A stretch of DNA of 45,398 nt, from NCBI GenBank assembly GCA_016869435.1, contig VGEB01000013.1:1-45398 (forward strand). Direction: 5' to 3'. The translations under genes were made by a program, and so were the position numbers. Under the pieces are notes generated by a model. The model saw nothing but the letters and a program-made list of their open reading frames with translations. It was not told the origin of the DNA and made no database searches. The number at the start of each line of letters is the position of its first letter. Position 1 is the first letter of the stretch. Below are positions 1 through 8,290 of this stretch, piece after piece. Source of the DNA: Alphaproteobacteria bacterium. Lineage in GTDB: Bacteria; Pseudomonadota; Alphaproteobacteria; Rhizobiales; Beijerinckiaceae.

Positions 1-138
1 AAAGGCGCCCAGCGTCAGCTCTTCGCGCACCCCCTGTTCGATCAGTTCAGTAATCCGGTCGGAGGTAAAGCCCCAACCCAATCGTTCGAGCAGCGCGCGG
101 CTGCGATCAAGTCCGGTTGTCTTGCGTTCGCGGCTCAT
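1..138 (-). CDS. istB: IS21-family helper ATPase IstB, N-terminal fragment (gene continues past the window edge)
   Basis: The ATG at 138-136 overlaps the istA stop as ATGA. The visible 46 residues begin MSRERKTTGLDRSRALLERL and continue with LTLGAF near the edge. This matches the helical start of IstB proteins, which precedes the AAA+ ATPase domain. IstB is the DnaA-like helper that activates the IstA integrase for target joining. The Walker motifs lie outside the window, so integrity cannot be judged. Because its partner istA is dead, this copy could move only if IstA were supplied from elsewhere. Confidence 0.6.
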   Translation of the reverse strand, partial: MSRERKTTGLDRSRALLERLGWGFTSDRITELIEQGVREELTLGAF

Positions 139-869
139 GACAGGGCCTCCAAGGCGCGCTGATAACGAGCGAGATCGGGGCGCGCCGCCGTGACCCCCGG
201 CGTCTCCCAGCTCCGTGGCAGGACGAGTTGGCGCGCCATCCGGCCCAAGGGCGCCGGGGCGATGACCCGCGCGTCGGAAGGACCGTCATAGTGAGACTGA
301 TCGACCAAAAGCCGGCAATCGGTGTGACGCGGAAAGGTGGCGATACAGTCGCCCCGCCGGTAAATCTCCACTGTTCGGGCGCAGCCGCGAACGTCGACCG
401 GAGCGCCGACATGTCGGAACGGCACGCTGTATTGCCGGCCTCAAATGCCACCAGACAATCGCGTCCGACAGCCGATAATCGGCGGCCGGCTCTGCACCCA
501 ATCGACCTGCGCCTAGAGCCCAGGCCGTGTCTCGACACGGCGCACAGGACGCATCGCCGGCGGCGGTCGACGGCGCCGTACATAGCGCAAAACAGACTTG
601 TAGCTGCCGGCAAATCCGTGCAGACAAACCAGCAGATCATACAAAGTGCGAACGCCCTCCGGACGACTCGCCGATGCCGCTTGCTGTTCCATCCAATCCT
701 CAATGATCGCAGCAAAGGCGGCGCAGGATTCTTGCTTGTCCTGGCGTCCGTCAGCAGCCCGCGCGCGCAATCGCCGCAATCGATAGCGAACCGTGCTCTC
801 GTCCACGCCGAGTTCGGTCGCAATGCTGCGGACGCTGCGGCCCCACTCTGTCGAAACCTGTGCGCACAC
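135..869 (-). pseudogene. istA: IS21-family transposase IstA, inactivated (internal deletion, stop codons, frameshift)
   Basis: The N-terminal third is readable: an HTH of the type SIATELGVDESTVRYRLRRL, then an RNase H-like start ending AQVDW. A TAG at 515-513 comes just before AQVDW. The reading then jumps almost directly to the typical IstA C-terminus (GRQYSVPF, VDVRGCARTVEIYRRG, ending near 135), so roughly 200 residues holding most of the DDE catalytic core are missing. Near 440 a base also appears lost between CLVAFE and GRQYSVPF, and a TGA lies at 443-441 in the main frame. The start is uncertain: homology seems to extend to about 900, but I see no good ATG there. Confidence 0.7.
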
Positions 870-1002
870 GATGGCCTCCGGTCGTAGCTTTCCCAGTTCC
901 GATCTCCCGCCGCCTCCGAATCGAAAGCGACAGCCTCACTTGCATTCGACAGTGCGGAAAATTTCGTGTCCCCTAAGACCGAAATTATTGCGTCCCGTGA
1001 CA

Positions 1003-1744
1003 CGATGTGGCGGGACGGCTCCGAGTTCCGTTTCAAGGCGTCGCCGGCGCTGCATAAGGGTTGAGTTCGACGCGTCGACTGCGCGTTGAAAGCGTATTGA
1101 CAGTCAGGGAATCCGCGTGAGCGGAGAACGGTTCTGATGCAGACCAAGGGCGGCGGGAAGCACGATATCTTGCCTGTGGCGCGCGCAATCGCGACCACGC
1201 TGGAATGCCTGTGGATGATGCCCCGCGATCCCGATGCGAACATGTGCCGCAGCGTCCATGTGACGTTGCAGAGCACGGAGGAGTGCGTGGTGCTTCAGAG
1301 CTACGTTCGACGCAGCAGGTTCGTCGGCGTGTCGATGTTGAACAACAGCGCAATCGCACGATAGCGCGCGGTCACGCGAGGTCTTACGCTTGCATACGAT
1401 CAAACGATGGAGGAGATTATGGTTGCAAAACAGTCGGGAAGACGCCCAATTAGGAGAGCAAGATAAAGCGAGCTGCCGCTCGCCTTTCGCTTCGCGAAAG
1501 AAGTGTTTGTCTGCACATTGTTTTTGGCGCATCGCGACAGCACCTTTTCGGCACCAAGCGAGGTGCGCGTCGTGCCGACGTGGAAAAATTCCTTCAATTG
1601 TTCAATGCCGAGCGTAGTGCCGTTCGCGATGTGCGCCGTCAACGATTTCGCCGCTCCTCCGACACAGCCCGCAATTCTTCGCTATTGCGCGATGTGTGTT
1701 TGACGTCCCTTGCAGCAAGAATTTCGACGCCTGATTGTTACGAT
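1003..1744. other. 742-bp stretch without a supportable gene, between the IS end and the relaxase
   Basis: Several overlapping short reading frames exist on both strands (for example 1137-1364 plus and 1104-1532 minus). None has a good ribosome-binding site or a sequence I recognise, and they contradict one another. The only clear structure is a pair of back-to-back hairpins at 1468-1500, about 245 bp before the relaxase start. The stretch may hold remnants of a gene destroyed by the IS insertion, or the transfer origin of the mobilisable element. Confidence 0.5.
1468..1500. repeat. Two adjacent perfect hairpins upstream of the relaxase gene
   Basis: The first hairpin is GCGAGC-TGCC-GCTCGC (1468-1483). 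It is directly followed by CTTTCGC-TTC-GCGAAAG (1484-1500). There is no T-run after them, so a simple terminator is unlikely. Inverted repeats upstream of a relaxase gene are typical of transfer origins, but I cannot identify a nic site. The role is inferred from position only. Confidence 0.45.
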
Positions 1745-3842
1745 ATGGCAGGCGACGATAGCGACGACTTTCGTATTCGACCTGGGCGTCTTCGCAGTGG
1801 CGGCGCGCGCTTGGGAGTGGGCCCACAATCCTTCGTGCGTCAGGTCGAGTCCGCCGTTCGCAAGGCGGGCGGTAACCCGAGCCGGATAGGAGGCGTCGCC
1901 GGGAAGAAGAGCGGGCGCTTCAACGCGCGCGGCCGTGGCGCGAAAGCGGCGGCGTCTCTGTCGGCGGATGCGGGCGGATGGCGTCGCGACTCGAGCGGCC
2001 GTTATCGCGCGCGACGCGTCATCGTGAAGGCCCGGGTGGTGAAGCTGAACCCGCAACGCCGCGCCGGTAGGTCGGCTCCAAAAGTCCGGGGCGCCATTAG
2101 TCGCGCCGCCGACGCGCATCTGCGCTATCTCGAACGCGACGGCGTGACCCGTGAAGGGGAGAAGGGATGCGCCTATTCGGCGATCGAGAATGAAGCCGAC
2201 GGCCGCGCCTTCATCGAACGGGGGCGTGAGGACCGGCATCAATTCCGCTTCATCATTGCGCCGGAGGATGCGGAAGAGATGACCGACCTTCGCCGTTTTA
2301 CCCGAGACCTCATGCGGCAGATGGAGACGGACCTCGACACGCAGCTCGACTGGATCGGCGTCGACCATCACAACACCGGCCATCCCCACACGCATGTCAT
2401 TGTCCGAGGCGTCACCGACGACGGCAAGATTCTCAACATCGCCGGCGACTATATCGCCCATGGCGTCCGCCACCGTGCGAGCGAACTCGTCACCCGAGAA
2501 CTCGGGCATCAGAGCGAGATCGACGTCGCCCGAAAGCTTGCAAGCGAAGTCGACGCCGAGCGCCTGACGCGGCTCGATAGGATGCTGCTCTCCGGAGCAG
2601 CAGGCCGAGGGCGTCGTCGATCTACGGCCGGGCCAAGGCGGCTCCTATCCGATCCGCGAGAACCGGCATCTTCTGATCAGCCGGGCGAAACGGCTGGAGC
2701 GATATGGACTCGCCGCCGAGGCTGAGCCCGGACGCTGGCTCGTCGCCGATAAAGCCGAGGCGACCTTGAAACAACTCGGCGAGCGAAACGACATCATCAA
2801 GACGATGCACCGGGCGCTCGCCGATCATGGCCTCGCCGAGCAACGCGGGGCCGACCAATATCTCCTTCGCGGCGAGCGCGCCGGCGCGCCGATCATCGGC
2901 CGCGTCCTTGGCAAGGGACTGGCCGGCGACGAGATGGGGGAGAAGGTCTATCTGATCGTCGACGGCGTCGATGGACGCGTTCATCATGTTGAGTTCGCCA
3001 AGCCGGAGCGCCTTGACGATGTTCGGCGCGGAATGATCGTCGAAGCGAAGCCGGTCGTCGCCGAGCCAAGGGCGGCGGATCGCAACATCGCCATCGTCGC
3101 CGAGGGCGATGGCGGCATCTACCGACCCGGCGGTCATCTCGAGCTCATCCGCGACCGTTTCGAGCGGCAGGGCAAAGACCCGGACGCCTTCGTGCGTTTC
3201 CATGTCCGGCGTCTGGAAGCGCTGCGCCGGGCCGGCCATGTGGAGCGGTTTGACGCCGACAACTGGCGCGTTCCGTCCGACATCGCCGAACGAGGCATGC
3301 GCTACGATCTCAGTCGTGGCGGCGACGGCCTGTCCGTCCGCATCCTGTCGACGCTCGATCTCGAAGCCCAGATCGGCAGCGATGGCGCCACCTGGCTCGA
3401 TCGGGAACTCACCTCGCAAAGCCGAACGCCGCTCACGCATGCCGGCTTTGGCCGTGACGCGGCAAATGCGTTGGAGCACCGCAAGCACGCCCTCGCCCAC
3501 ATGGGTTACGCCACGCGCCTGCCAGATGGCGGTATCCGTGCGCCCGGCGACCTGCTGTCGCGTCTGGAGCGTGCAGAAGTCACGCGAGTCGGCCGCGCCA
3601 TGGCCGCCGAGCGCGGGCTTGCCTTCAATGAGACCAAGACCGGCGGCTCTGTCAGCGGCAGGCTTGTCGGCTCAACGCAACTCGCCAGTGGCCGCTTCGC
3701 GATGATCGACGACGGACTTGGTTTCAGTCTCGTCCCCTGGCAACCCGTCCTCGACAAGCGCCTCGATCAACATATCACCGGCGTCGTGCGCGGCAGCAGA
3801 ATCGAATGGAATTTTGGCCGCAAGCATGGGCTTGGATTGTAA
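1745..3842 (+). pseudogene. Relaxase / VirD2-like mobilisation protein with DUF3363 domain, broken by a one-base frameshift
   Basis: The first part (1745 to about 2593) holds a very basic N-terminus and a relaxase core. That core includes HQFRFIIAPEDAEEM and the three-histidine metal motif HPHTHVIVRG near residue 220. The family nicks DNA at oriT and pilots the strand during conjugation. At 2591-2596 (tccgga) one G too many shifts the frame. The downstream frame resumes with EQQAEGVVDLRPGQGGSYPI and runs as a continuous DUF3363-type C-terminus to 3842. Removing one G restores a protein of about 700 residues, a plausible full length. Start 1745 is the first ATG before the basic region; its ribosome site is weak. 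A sequencing error would give the same picture. Confidence 0.75.
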
Positions 3843-3870
3843 CCCCCGGGCCTTGGATAGCGCCTCCGCA

Positions 3871-3913
3871 TTGCCAAATGACCCACAGAGTGGTACATAG
3901 CCTCTTATAGAGG
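3871..3913 (+). promoter_or_regulatory. Promoter and palindromic operator of higBA
   Basis: TTGCCA (3871-3876) and TACATA (3894-3899) are separated by 17 bp and form a reasonable sigma-70 promoter. The inverted repeat CCTCT-TAT-AGAGG (3901-3913) lies directly after the -10 box. It also supplies the AGAGG ribosome site, 7 bases before the higB ATG at 3921. HigA antitoxins usually repress their own promoter by binding such palindromes, so this is the likely HigA operator. Binding is inferred. Confidence 0.5.
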
Positions 3914-3920
3914 TTGCGGC

Positions 3921-4217
3921 ATGATCGAAAGCTTTCGAGACGATTGGTTGCGCGCCTTCTTTGTCGACGATGTTCGCTCAAAGAAAATCCCGCCCGATCT
4001 GGAAAGCCGCCTGTTCCGCAAACTTCAGATGATCGACGATGCGACAACGGATCAGGATTTGCGTGTCCCGCCGAGCAACCACTTCGAGAAACTGCGCGGC
4101 GATCTGGCCGCCTTTCATTCAATCCGGGTGAACAAGCAGTGGCGACTCATCTTTCAATGGGATGGCGCCAAGGGTGAAGCATCCGGCGTCTATCTGGACG
4201 ACCACAGTTACCAATGA
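3921..4217 (+). CDS. higB: HigB-type toxin of a type II toxin-antitoxin system (RelE/ParE fold)
   Basis: The 98-residue protein begins MIESFRDDWLRAFF and has the family landmarks: a SRLFRKLQMIDDA helix, the PPSNHFEKLRGDLAAFHSIRVN stretch, and the final strand WRLIFQWD ending GVYLDDHSYQ. HigB toxins are ribosome-dependent mRNA endonucleases that act in the cytoplasm and are neutralised by HigA. The toxin-first gene order, with higA starting 7 bp downstream, is the typical higBA layout. The gene looks intact. It probably stabilises the surrounding mobile DNA. Confidence 0.9.
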   Translation: MIESFRDDWLRAFFVDDVRSKKIPPDLESRLFRKLQMIDDATTDQDLRVPPSNHFEKLRGDLAAFHSIRVNKQWRLIFQWDGAKGEASGVYLDDHSYQ

Positions 4218-4224
4218 GGCAGCC

Positions 4225-4533
4225 ATGTTGATGACGAAGCGCAAGCCGGCGACCATCGCGGAAATTCTGGTCGAAGAGTTCATGGGGCCGATGGGGCTGA
4301 CCCAGGCCGCCCTGGCGGAGGCGATGGGCGTCCAGCGCAAGCATGTCAACGAACTGTGCAATGACCGCAGAAATGTGACGGCGGCGACCGCTCTCATTCT
4401 GGCTCGCGTATTCGGCAACAGCCCCGACTTCTGGCTGAACGTGCAGCGGCGCAGCGATCTTTGGGACGCGATGCACTCACCCCGTGAACGCAAGCGGATC
4501 GAACGGGCGAAGCCGTTGAAAGCGGTCGCATGA
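4225..4533 (+). CDS. higA: HigA antitoxin, XRE-family helix-turn-helix protein
   Basis: The 102-residue protein has the HigA helix-turn-helix: GLTQAALAEAMGVQRKHVNE followed by CNDRRNVTAATALILARVFG. The SPDFWLNVQRRSDLW stretch is characteristic of HigA/VapI antitoxins. I chose the ATG at 4225 because GAGG lies 5 bases before it; the frame is open further upstream, but that part overlaps higB. HigA should bind HigB and repress the promoter at 3871-3913. The C-terminus (RIERAKPLKAVA) is short and basic. Confidence 0.9.
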   Translation: MLMTKRKPATIAEILVEEFMGPMGLTQAALAEAMGVQRKHVNELCNDRRNVTAATALILARVFGNSPDFWLNVQRRSDLWDAMHSPRERKRIERAKPLKAVA

Positions 4534-4663
4534 TGCGCGCCGGCGCTACGTTGATGCAGCCGATGATGGCCGCATCCGCGACAGCGCCGCCGAAATCGCG
4601 AAGCGAGCGCCAGCGTAGAGTCGGACTGTTCCCTTTGATGGAAAGTAGCGCGATCATGTTGGC

Positions 4664-4915
4664 ATGTTTCGATCACGCGCTCGCACGGCCAAGAATCGTC
4701 GACACAACGTCATTTATTCGGCGCCGCCTGATGATTTGTTCGATTATCTCCAGTCGCCGACGCGTCCCGTTGGGAGGCCGCACAAGCACGACCCCGAAAA
4801 TTGGACGGTCGCCGACGACTGGCCCGAGCACGTTCCCGTCAGCGAAGCCGAGGTCGATGTCTACGAGGCCTGGTTCGGCGATTTGGTTGACCGTATTTTC
4901 GGGCCTTGCCAATGA
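4664..4915 (+). CDS. Small protein of unknown function upstream of the recombinase
   Basis: This 83-residue reading frame ends 21 bp before the serine recombinase and is oriented with it. It starts with a basic stretch (MFRSRARTAKNRRHN). An acidic, tryptophan-containing body follows (DDLFDYLQSP, DPENWTVADDWPEH, VSEAEVDVYEAWFGDLVDRIFG). I know no function. Its composition is protein-like and its position suggests co-transcription with the recombinase. It could be an accessory factor of the element or a fortuitous frame; the ribosome site is not convincing. Confidence 0.5.
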   Translation: MFRSRARTAKNRRHNVIYSAPPDDLFDYLQSPTRPVGRPHKHDPENWTVADDWPEHVPVSEAEVDVYEAWFGDLVDRIFGPCQ

Positions 4916-4936
4916 GCAGTTGAGAAGGCCGCCGCC

Positions 4937-6643
4937 ATGACCATCCCGCTTCGCGCCGCCCTTTACCTTCGCGTCTCGACGGCGCGGCAGGCCGAGCATG
5001 ACGTTTCCATCCCCGACCAGCGCCGGCAAGGCGAAGCCTATTGCGCTTCGCGTGGCTATCAGCTTGTCGAAACCTATGTGGAAGCGGGCGCTTCCGCCAC
5101 CAACGACCGCCGGCCCGAGTTCCAGCGCATGATGGAAGCGGGAACCGGAAAACCGGCCGCTTTCGACATTGTAATCGTGCATTCGTTCTCGCGCTTTTTC
5201 CGCGATCATTTCGAACTGGAGTTCTACGTCCGCAAGTTGGCGAAAAACGGCGTCAAACTGGCGTCGATCACCCAGGAGCTCGGCGACGATCCGATGCATG
5301 TCATGATGCGGCAGATCATGACATTGTTCGACGAATACCAGTCGAAGGAAAACGCCAAACACGTTCTGCGGGCGCAGAAGGAGAATGCTCGCCAAGGCTT
5401 CTGGAATGGTTCGCTGCCGCCGATCGGCTATCGCGTCGTCGCGGCCGAGCAGCGCGGCGCGAAGATCAAGAAGAAGCTCGAAATCGATCCGCTCCATGCC
5501 GACACCGTGCGCCTCGCTTTCAGGCTTGCGTTGGAGGGCGATGGAACGTCAGGACCGATGGGCGTCAAATCTATCGTGACCTACCTGAACGCCCGACGCA
5601 TTTTCACGCGCGACGGTGGACGTTGGGGCATCGGGCAAATCCACCGCTTACTGACCCGCCCGACCTATATCGGGCGTCACGAGTTCAACAAGCGCAGCAA
5701 GGCCAAGGTTCTCAAACCCGCGAGCGAAGTCATCGAGGTCGAAACGCCACGGCTGATCGATCAGGCGACCTTCGACGCCGTGCAGGCGCATCTCCGTTCG
5801 CGCAACCCCAAGGTCATGCCCGCCCGCGTTGTCAGTGGGCCGACCCTCCTTACCGGCATTTGCTTCTGTGCAGCCTGCGGCGGGGCCATGACCATCCGCA
5901 CCGGCAAAGGTGCACGCTATCGCTATTACAGTTGCTCGACCGCCGCCCGGCAGGGCGAGACCGGTTGCAGGGGTCGGGCGATTCCCATGGAAAAGCTCGA
6001 CGACCTCGTCGCCGGCCATCTGGAAGACCGCTTGCTTGACCCGGAGCGCCTTTCCGAAATCCTCGCTTCCGTTCTCGACCGTCGTCAGGACCGGGCGGAG
6101 CGTCGCTGTGAACATATTGCAGAACTCAATAGGCGTGCCGCCGAGGCGGACGCCCGTTTGCGGCGTCTTTACGGCGCCATCGAAAGCGGCGTCGCCGACC
6201 TCGACGATCCGGCGCTGAAAGAGCGGATCAAGGAACTCAAGGCGACCCGCGATCAAGCTCGGGCTGACGCCCAGCGCGCGGCCCAAGCAGCGCAGGGATT
6301 CGGCGCGGCCATTACGCCCGCTCATGTCGCCGCCTTCGCGCGGGAGGCTCGCGAACGCATCCGACTTCCCGGCGGCGGCTACCGCCGCGACCTGCTTCGC
6401 GCCCTCGCCCAGCGGGTCGAAGTCGCGGAGCGGGAAGTCCGAATCATGGGATCGAAGGGGAATTTGCTGCGGACTCTCGCCGGCGCAGCAGGCGTAAAAT
6501 CGGCTACCGGCGGTGTGCCCACTCCTGTTCTGAACTGGCGGAAGGGGTGGGATTCGAACCCACGGTGGAGTCGCCCCCACGCCGGTTTTCAAGACCGGTG
6601 CCTTAAACCGCTCGGCCACCCTTCCGCGCCGGACGTGATATAG
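4937..6643 (+). CDS. Large serine recombinase (resolvase/integrase family)
   Basis: The 568-residue protein has a resolvase domain at 1-150: YLRVSTARQ with the nucleophile Ser14, then SRFFRDHFELEFY. A recombinase domain follows at about 170-290 (GYRVVAAEQ, LNARRIFTRDGGRW, PTYIGRHEFNKRSK). A zinc-ribbon comes at about 310-350 (CFCAACGGAM, YYSCS, GCRG), then a coiled coil at about 385-455. Such enzymes integrate or excise phages and elements. The ribosome site GAGAAGG precedes ATG 4937. From about residue 534 the frame reads the antisense strand of the tRNA-Ser gene and stops at 6643, so its last 35 or so residues are target-derived and probably not conserved. It is likely the integrase of the element to its left. 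Confidence 0.9.
   Translation: MTIPLRAALYLRVSTARQAEHDVSIPDQRRQGEAYCASRGYQLVETYVEAGASATNDRRPEFQRMMEAGTGKPAAFDIVIVHSFSRFFRDHFELEFYVRKLAKNGVKLASITQELGDDPMHVMMRQIMTLFDEYQSKENAKHVLRAQKENARQGFWNGSLPPIGYRVVAAEQRGAKIKKKLEIDPLHADTVRLAFRLALEGDGTSGPMGVKSIVTYLNARRIFTRDGGRWGIGQIHRLLTRPTYIGRHEFNKRSKAKVLKPASEVIEVETPRLIDQATFDAVQAHLRSRNPKVMPARVVSGPTLLTGICFCAACGGAMTIRTGKGARYRYYSCSTAARQGETGCRGRAIPMEKLDDLVAGHLEDRLLDPERLSEILASVLDRRQDRAERRCEHIAELNRRAAEADARLRRLYGAIESGVADLDDPALKERIKELKATRDQARADAQRAAQAAQGFGAAITPAHVAAFAREARERIRLPGGGYRRDLLRALAQRVEVAEREVRIMGSKGNLLRTLAGAAGVKSATGGVPTPVLNWRKGWDSNPRWSRPHAGFQDRCLKPLGHPSAPDVI
6536..6625 (-). tRNA. tRNA-Ser, anticodon UGA
   Basis: The minus strand from 6625 reads GGAAGGGTGGCCGAGCGG, a class II tRNA start. 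It continues through an anticodon stem-loop with TGA at 6591-6589, a long variable arm, and a T arm containing GGTTCGAATCC. The acceptor stem closes as GGAAGGG/CCCTTCC, and discriminator G plus CCA are encoded at 6539-6536. The length of 90 nt is normal for tRNA-Ser. Its 3' end faces the recombinase gene, whose reading frame crosses it antisense. Confidence 0.95.
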
Positions 6644-6678
6644 CACGCGTCGCCTTATTCGCGACTGAGGATTTGCGC

Positions 6679-7125
6679 GTGCCGCTCTATTTCGCCTATG
6701 GCTCCAATATGGACGCCGCCGCCATGGCGACGCGCTGTCCGAGGTCGCGGCTGATCGGACGGGGGCGGCTCGCGGGCTTTCGGACGATCCTCATGCCGTC
6801 AGGCTTTGTCAGCGTCGCGCCGGACCGTCGCATGTGCGTTCATGGCGTATTGTGGGACGTCGCGCTCGGCGACGTCGCGGCGCTCGATCGCTACGAAGAC
6901 GTCGCCCATGGACTTTACGCCAAGCAAAACCTTCTCATTCTGCGCGAGCCTGCCGGCTCGGTCCGGGCGCTGACCTATGTCGGCGCGCGGCCGGATTTTG
7001 GCTCGGCGTCGCGGGGCTATTTCGAGGCGGTCGTCGCCGCGGCGCGCGCGCAAGCGCTGCCCGTCGCCTATATTGGCTATCTTTCAAGTCTCGCCGCCAC
7101 TCGTCAGACAGGGCGCCTCTCATGA
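6679..7125 (+). CDS. Gamma-glutamylcyclotransferase-like (AIG2 fold) protein
   Basis: The start VPLYFAYGSNMD carries the YGSN substrate-loop signature of the gamma-glutamylcyclotransferase/AIG2 family. GVLWDV and LDRYEDV further on are also typical. Family members release 5-oxoproline from gamma-glutamyl amines or peptides; the exact substrate here is unknown. I prefer the GTG at 6679 because GAGGA (6667-6671) lies 7 bases before it, while the TTG at 6673 would be too close. The protein has 148 residues. Its TGA overlaps the panC ATG (ATGA), so the two are translationally coupled, although no metabolic link is obvious. Confidence 0.8.
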   Translation: MPLYFAYGSNMDAAAMATRCPRSRLIGRGRLAGFRTILMPSGFVSVAPDRRMCVHGVLWDVALGDVAALDRYEDVAHGLYAKQNLLILREPAGSVRALTYVGARPDFGSASRGYFEAVVAAARAQALPVAYIGYLSSLAATRQTGRLS

Positions 7126-7979
7126 CTGCGCAGCTTACTGTCGTCGGCGCGATCGACGACCTTCGCCGCTACGTCCGCGCACGCCGCGCCGCAGGCGAGC
7201 GCATCGGACTCACGCCCACAATGGGCGCGCTCCACGCCGGCCATCTGTCGCTGGTGGAAGCGGCGCGGCGCGCGGCCGATCGCGTCGTCGTGACGATTTT
7301 CGTCAATCCGGCGCAGTTCGGACCGAATGAGGATTTCACCCGCTATCCGCGTACGCTCGCAGCGGATGTCGAAAAGCTTTCGCGCGTCGCCGCCGATCTC
7401 GTCTTCGCGCCGCCTGTCGACGAAATCTACCCGCCGGGCTTTTCGACGAAGGTCGTGTTGGAGGGGCCCGCGCACGCCGATCTCGAAGACCGCTTCCGGC
7501 CGACGCATTTTTCCGGCGTCGCGACGGTCGTGACCAAACTGCTCAATCAGGCGCAGGCCGATGTCGCGGTCTTCGGCGAGAAGGATTACCAGCAGCTTCT
7601 GGTGATCAAGCGCCTTGCGCGCGACCTCGACATTCCAACCGAAATTCTCGGCGCGCCGACTCTGCGCGAATTCGACGGCCTCGCCATGTCTTCGCGCAAC
7701 ATTTATCTCGCGCCAGAGGAACGGGAGCGCGCCAAAGAACTCCATTGCGCATTGAGCGAAGCGGCCCGCCGCATCGTCAACGGCGACGACATTGGCGCCG
7801 CGACGCACGAGGCGCGCGCCAGGCTTGCCGACGCCGGCTATGACGTCGACTATCTCGAAGCGCGTCACGCCGAGACTCTGGCGCCGGTTTCCTCTCTCGA
7901 CGACGGACCGATCCGTCTGCTCGTGGCGGCGAAGCTCGGCGCGACGCGGCTCATCGACAATATCGCGGTTCAATCATGA
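7122..7979 (+). CDS. panC: Pantothenate synthetase (pantoate--beta-alanine ligase)
   Basis: The 285-residue cytoplasmic enzyme joins pantoate and beta-alanine with ATP to make pantothenate, the coenzyme A precursor. Visible signatures are the PTMGALHAGHLSL nucleotide-binding stretch (about residues 28-40), FVNPAQFGPNEDFTRYPR, the GEKDYQQL loop and MSSRN. The length is normal for the family. The ATG at 7122 overlaps the preceding stop, and its own TGA overlaps the acylphosphatase ATG at 7976, so three genes are coupled. panB is not in the window. Confidence 0.97.
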   Translation: MTAQLTVVGAIDDLRRYVRARRAAGERIGLTPTMGALHAGHLSLVEAARRAADRVVVTIFVNPAQFGPNEDFTRYPRTLAADVEKLSRVAADLVFAPPVDEIYPPGFSTKVVLEGPAHADLEDRFRPTHFSGVATVVTKLLNQAQADVAVFGEKDYQQLLVIKRLARDLDIPTEILGAPTLREFDGLAMSSRNIYLAPEERERAKELHCALSEAARRIVNGDDIGAATHEARARLADAGYDVDYLEARHAETLAPVSSLDDGPIRLLVAAKLGATRLIDNIAVQS

Positions 7980-8275
7980 GTGAACTCGAGATCATCCGGC
8001 TCACCGTCGAAGGCCGCGTGCAGGGCGTCGGCTATCGCGCCTTTCTGGTTCGCGAGGCGCTTGCGCTTGATCTCACGGGCTGGGCGCGCAACCGGCGCGA
8101 CGGCGCCGTCGAGGCGATCGCCGCCGGCCCGCGTCCAGCGCTCGACGCGCTTATCGAGGCGGCGCGGCGCGGGCCGCGACTCTCGCGAGTCGACGGACTG
8201 CGCGAAGAGCCGGCGGACGAAGCCGCGCTCGTCGAGTTTTGCGGCGCCGGATTTTCCGTCGCGCCCGACGCCTGA
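7976..8275 (+). CDS. acyP: Acylphosphatase
   Basis: The 99-residue protein has both acylphosphatase signatures: VEGRVQGVGYRAF with the catalytic arginine (residues 12-24) and GWARNRRDGAVE with the catalytic asparagine. The enzyme hydrolyses acyl phosphates such as carbamoyl phosphate in the cytoplasm. The C-terminus is somewhat divergent (ALVEFCGAGFSVAPDA instead of a clear aromatic strand), as seen in many bacterial forms. It overlaps panC by 4 bp and ends 15 bp before aroE. Confidence 0.93.
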   Translation: MSELEIIRLTVEGRVQGVGYRAFLVREALALDLTGWARNRRDGAVEAIAAGPRPALDALIEAARRGPRLSRVDGLREEPADEAALVEFCGAGFSVAPDA

Positions 8276-8290
8276 TGCGGAGACCAAGAC

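Larger units (their letters stand above)
1..1002 (-). mobile_element. Decayed IS21-family insertion sequence, cut by the left window edge
   Basis: On the minus strand a damaged istA is followed by the start of istB with an ATGA overlap, the usual IS21 arrangement. The upstream end at about 940-1002 carries two related copies of a GGGACxCxAAxxTTTC-like motif (near 947-965 and 974-995, read on the minus strand). The outermost bases read TGTCACGGG inward from 1002. IS21 elements typically start with TGT and carry repeated transposase-binding motifs near their ends, so 1002 is my estimate of the terminus. No target duplication can be checked because the other end lies outside the window. Confidence 0.75.
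1..6540. mobile_element. Probable integrated mobilisable element abutting tRNA-Ser (right end only)
   Basis: IS21 remnants, a relaxase, a toxin-antitoxin pair and a serine recombinase lie together. They stop abruptly at a tRNA-Ser gene, after which compact housekeeping genes start. This is the usual picture of an integrative mobilisable element or its remnant. The tRNA 3' end would be one attachment-site half. I could not find a second copy of the tRNA end within the window, so the left boundary must lie outside it or is lost. Confidence 0.5.

Noticed and set aside
107-1276. A 389-codon open frame on the minus strand crossing the IS21 region
   Set aside because: It mixes fragments of the istA remnant in a wrong frame with non-coding sequence, and its composition is unlike a protein. 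It is a by-product of high GC content.
1104-1532. A 142-codon minus-strand frame between the IS end and the relaxase
   Set aside because: It has no ribosome site and no recognisable motif, and it conflicts with plus-strand frames; it is His/Arg/Ala-rich as GC shadows are.
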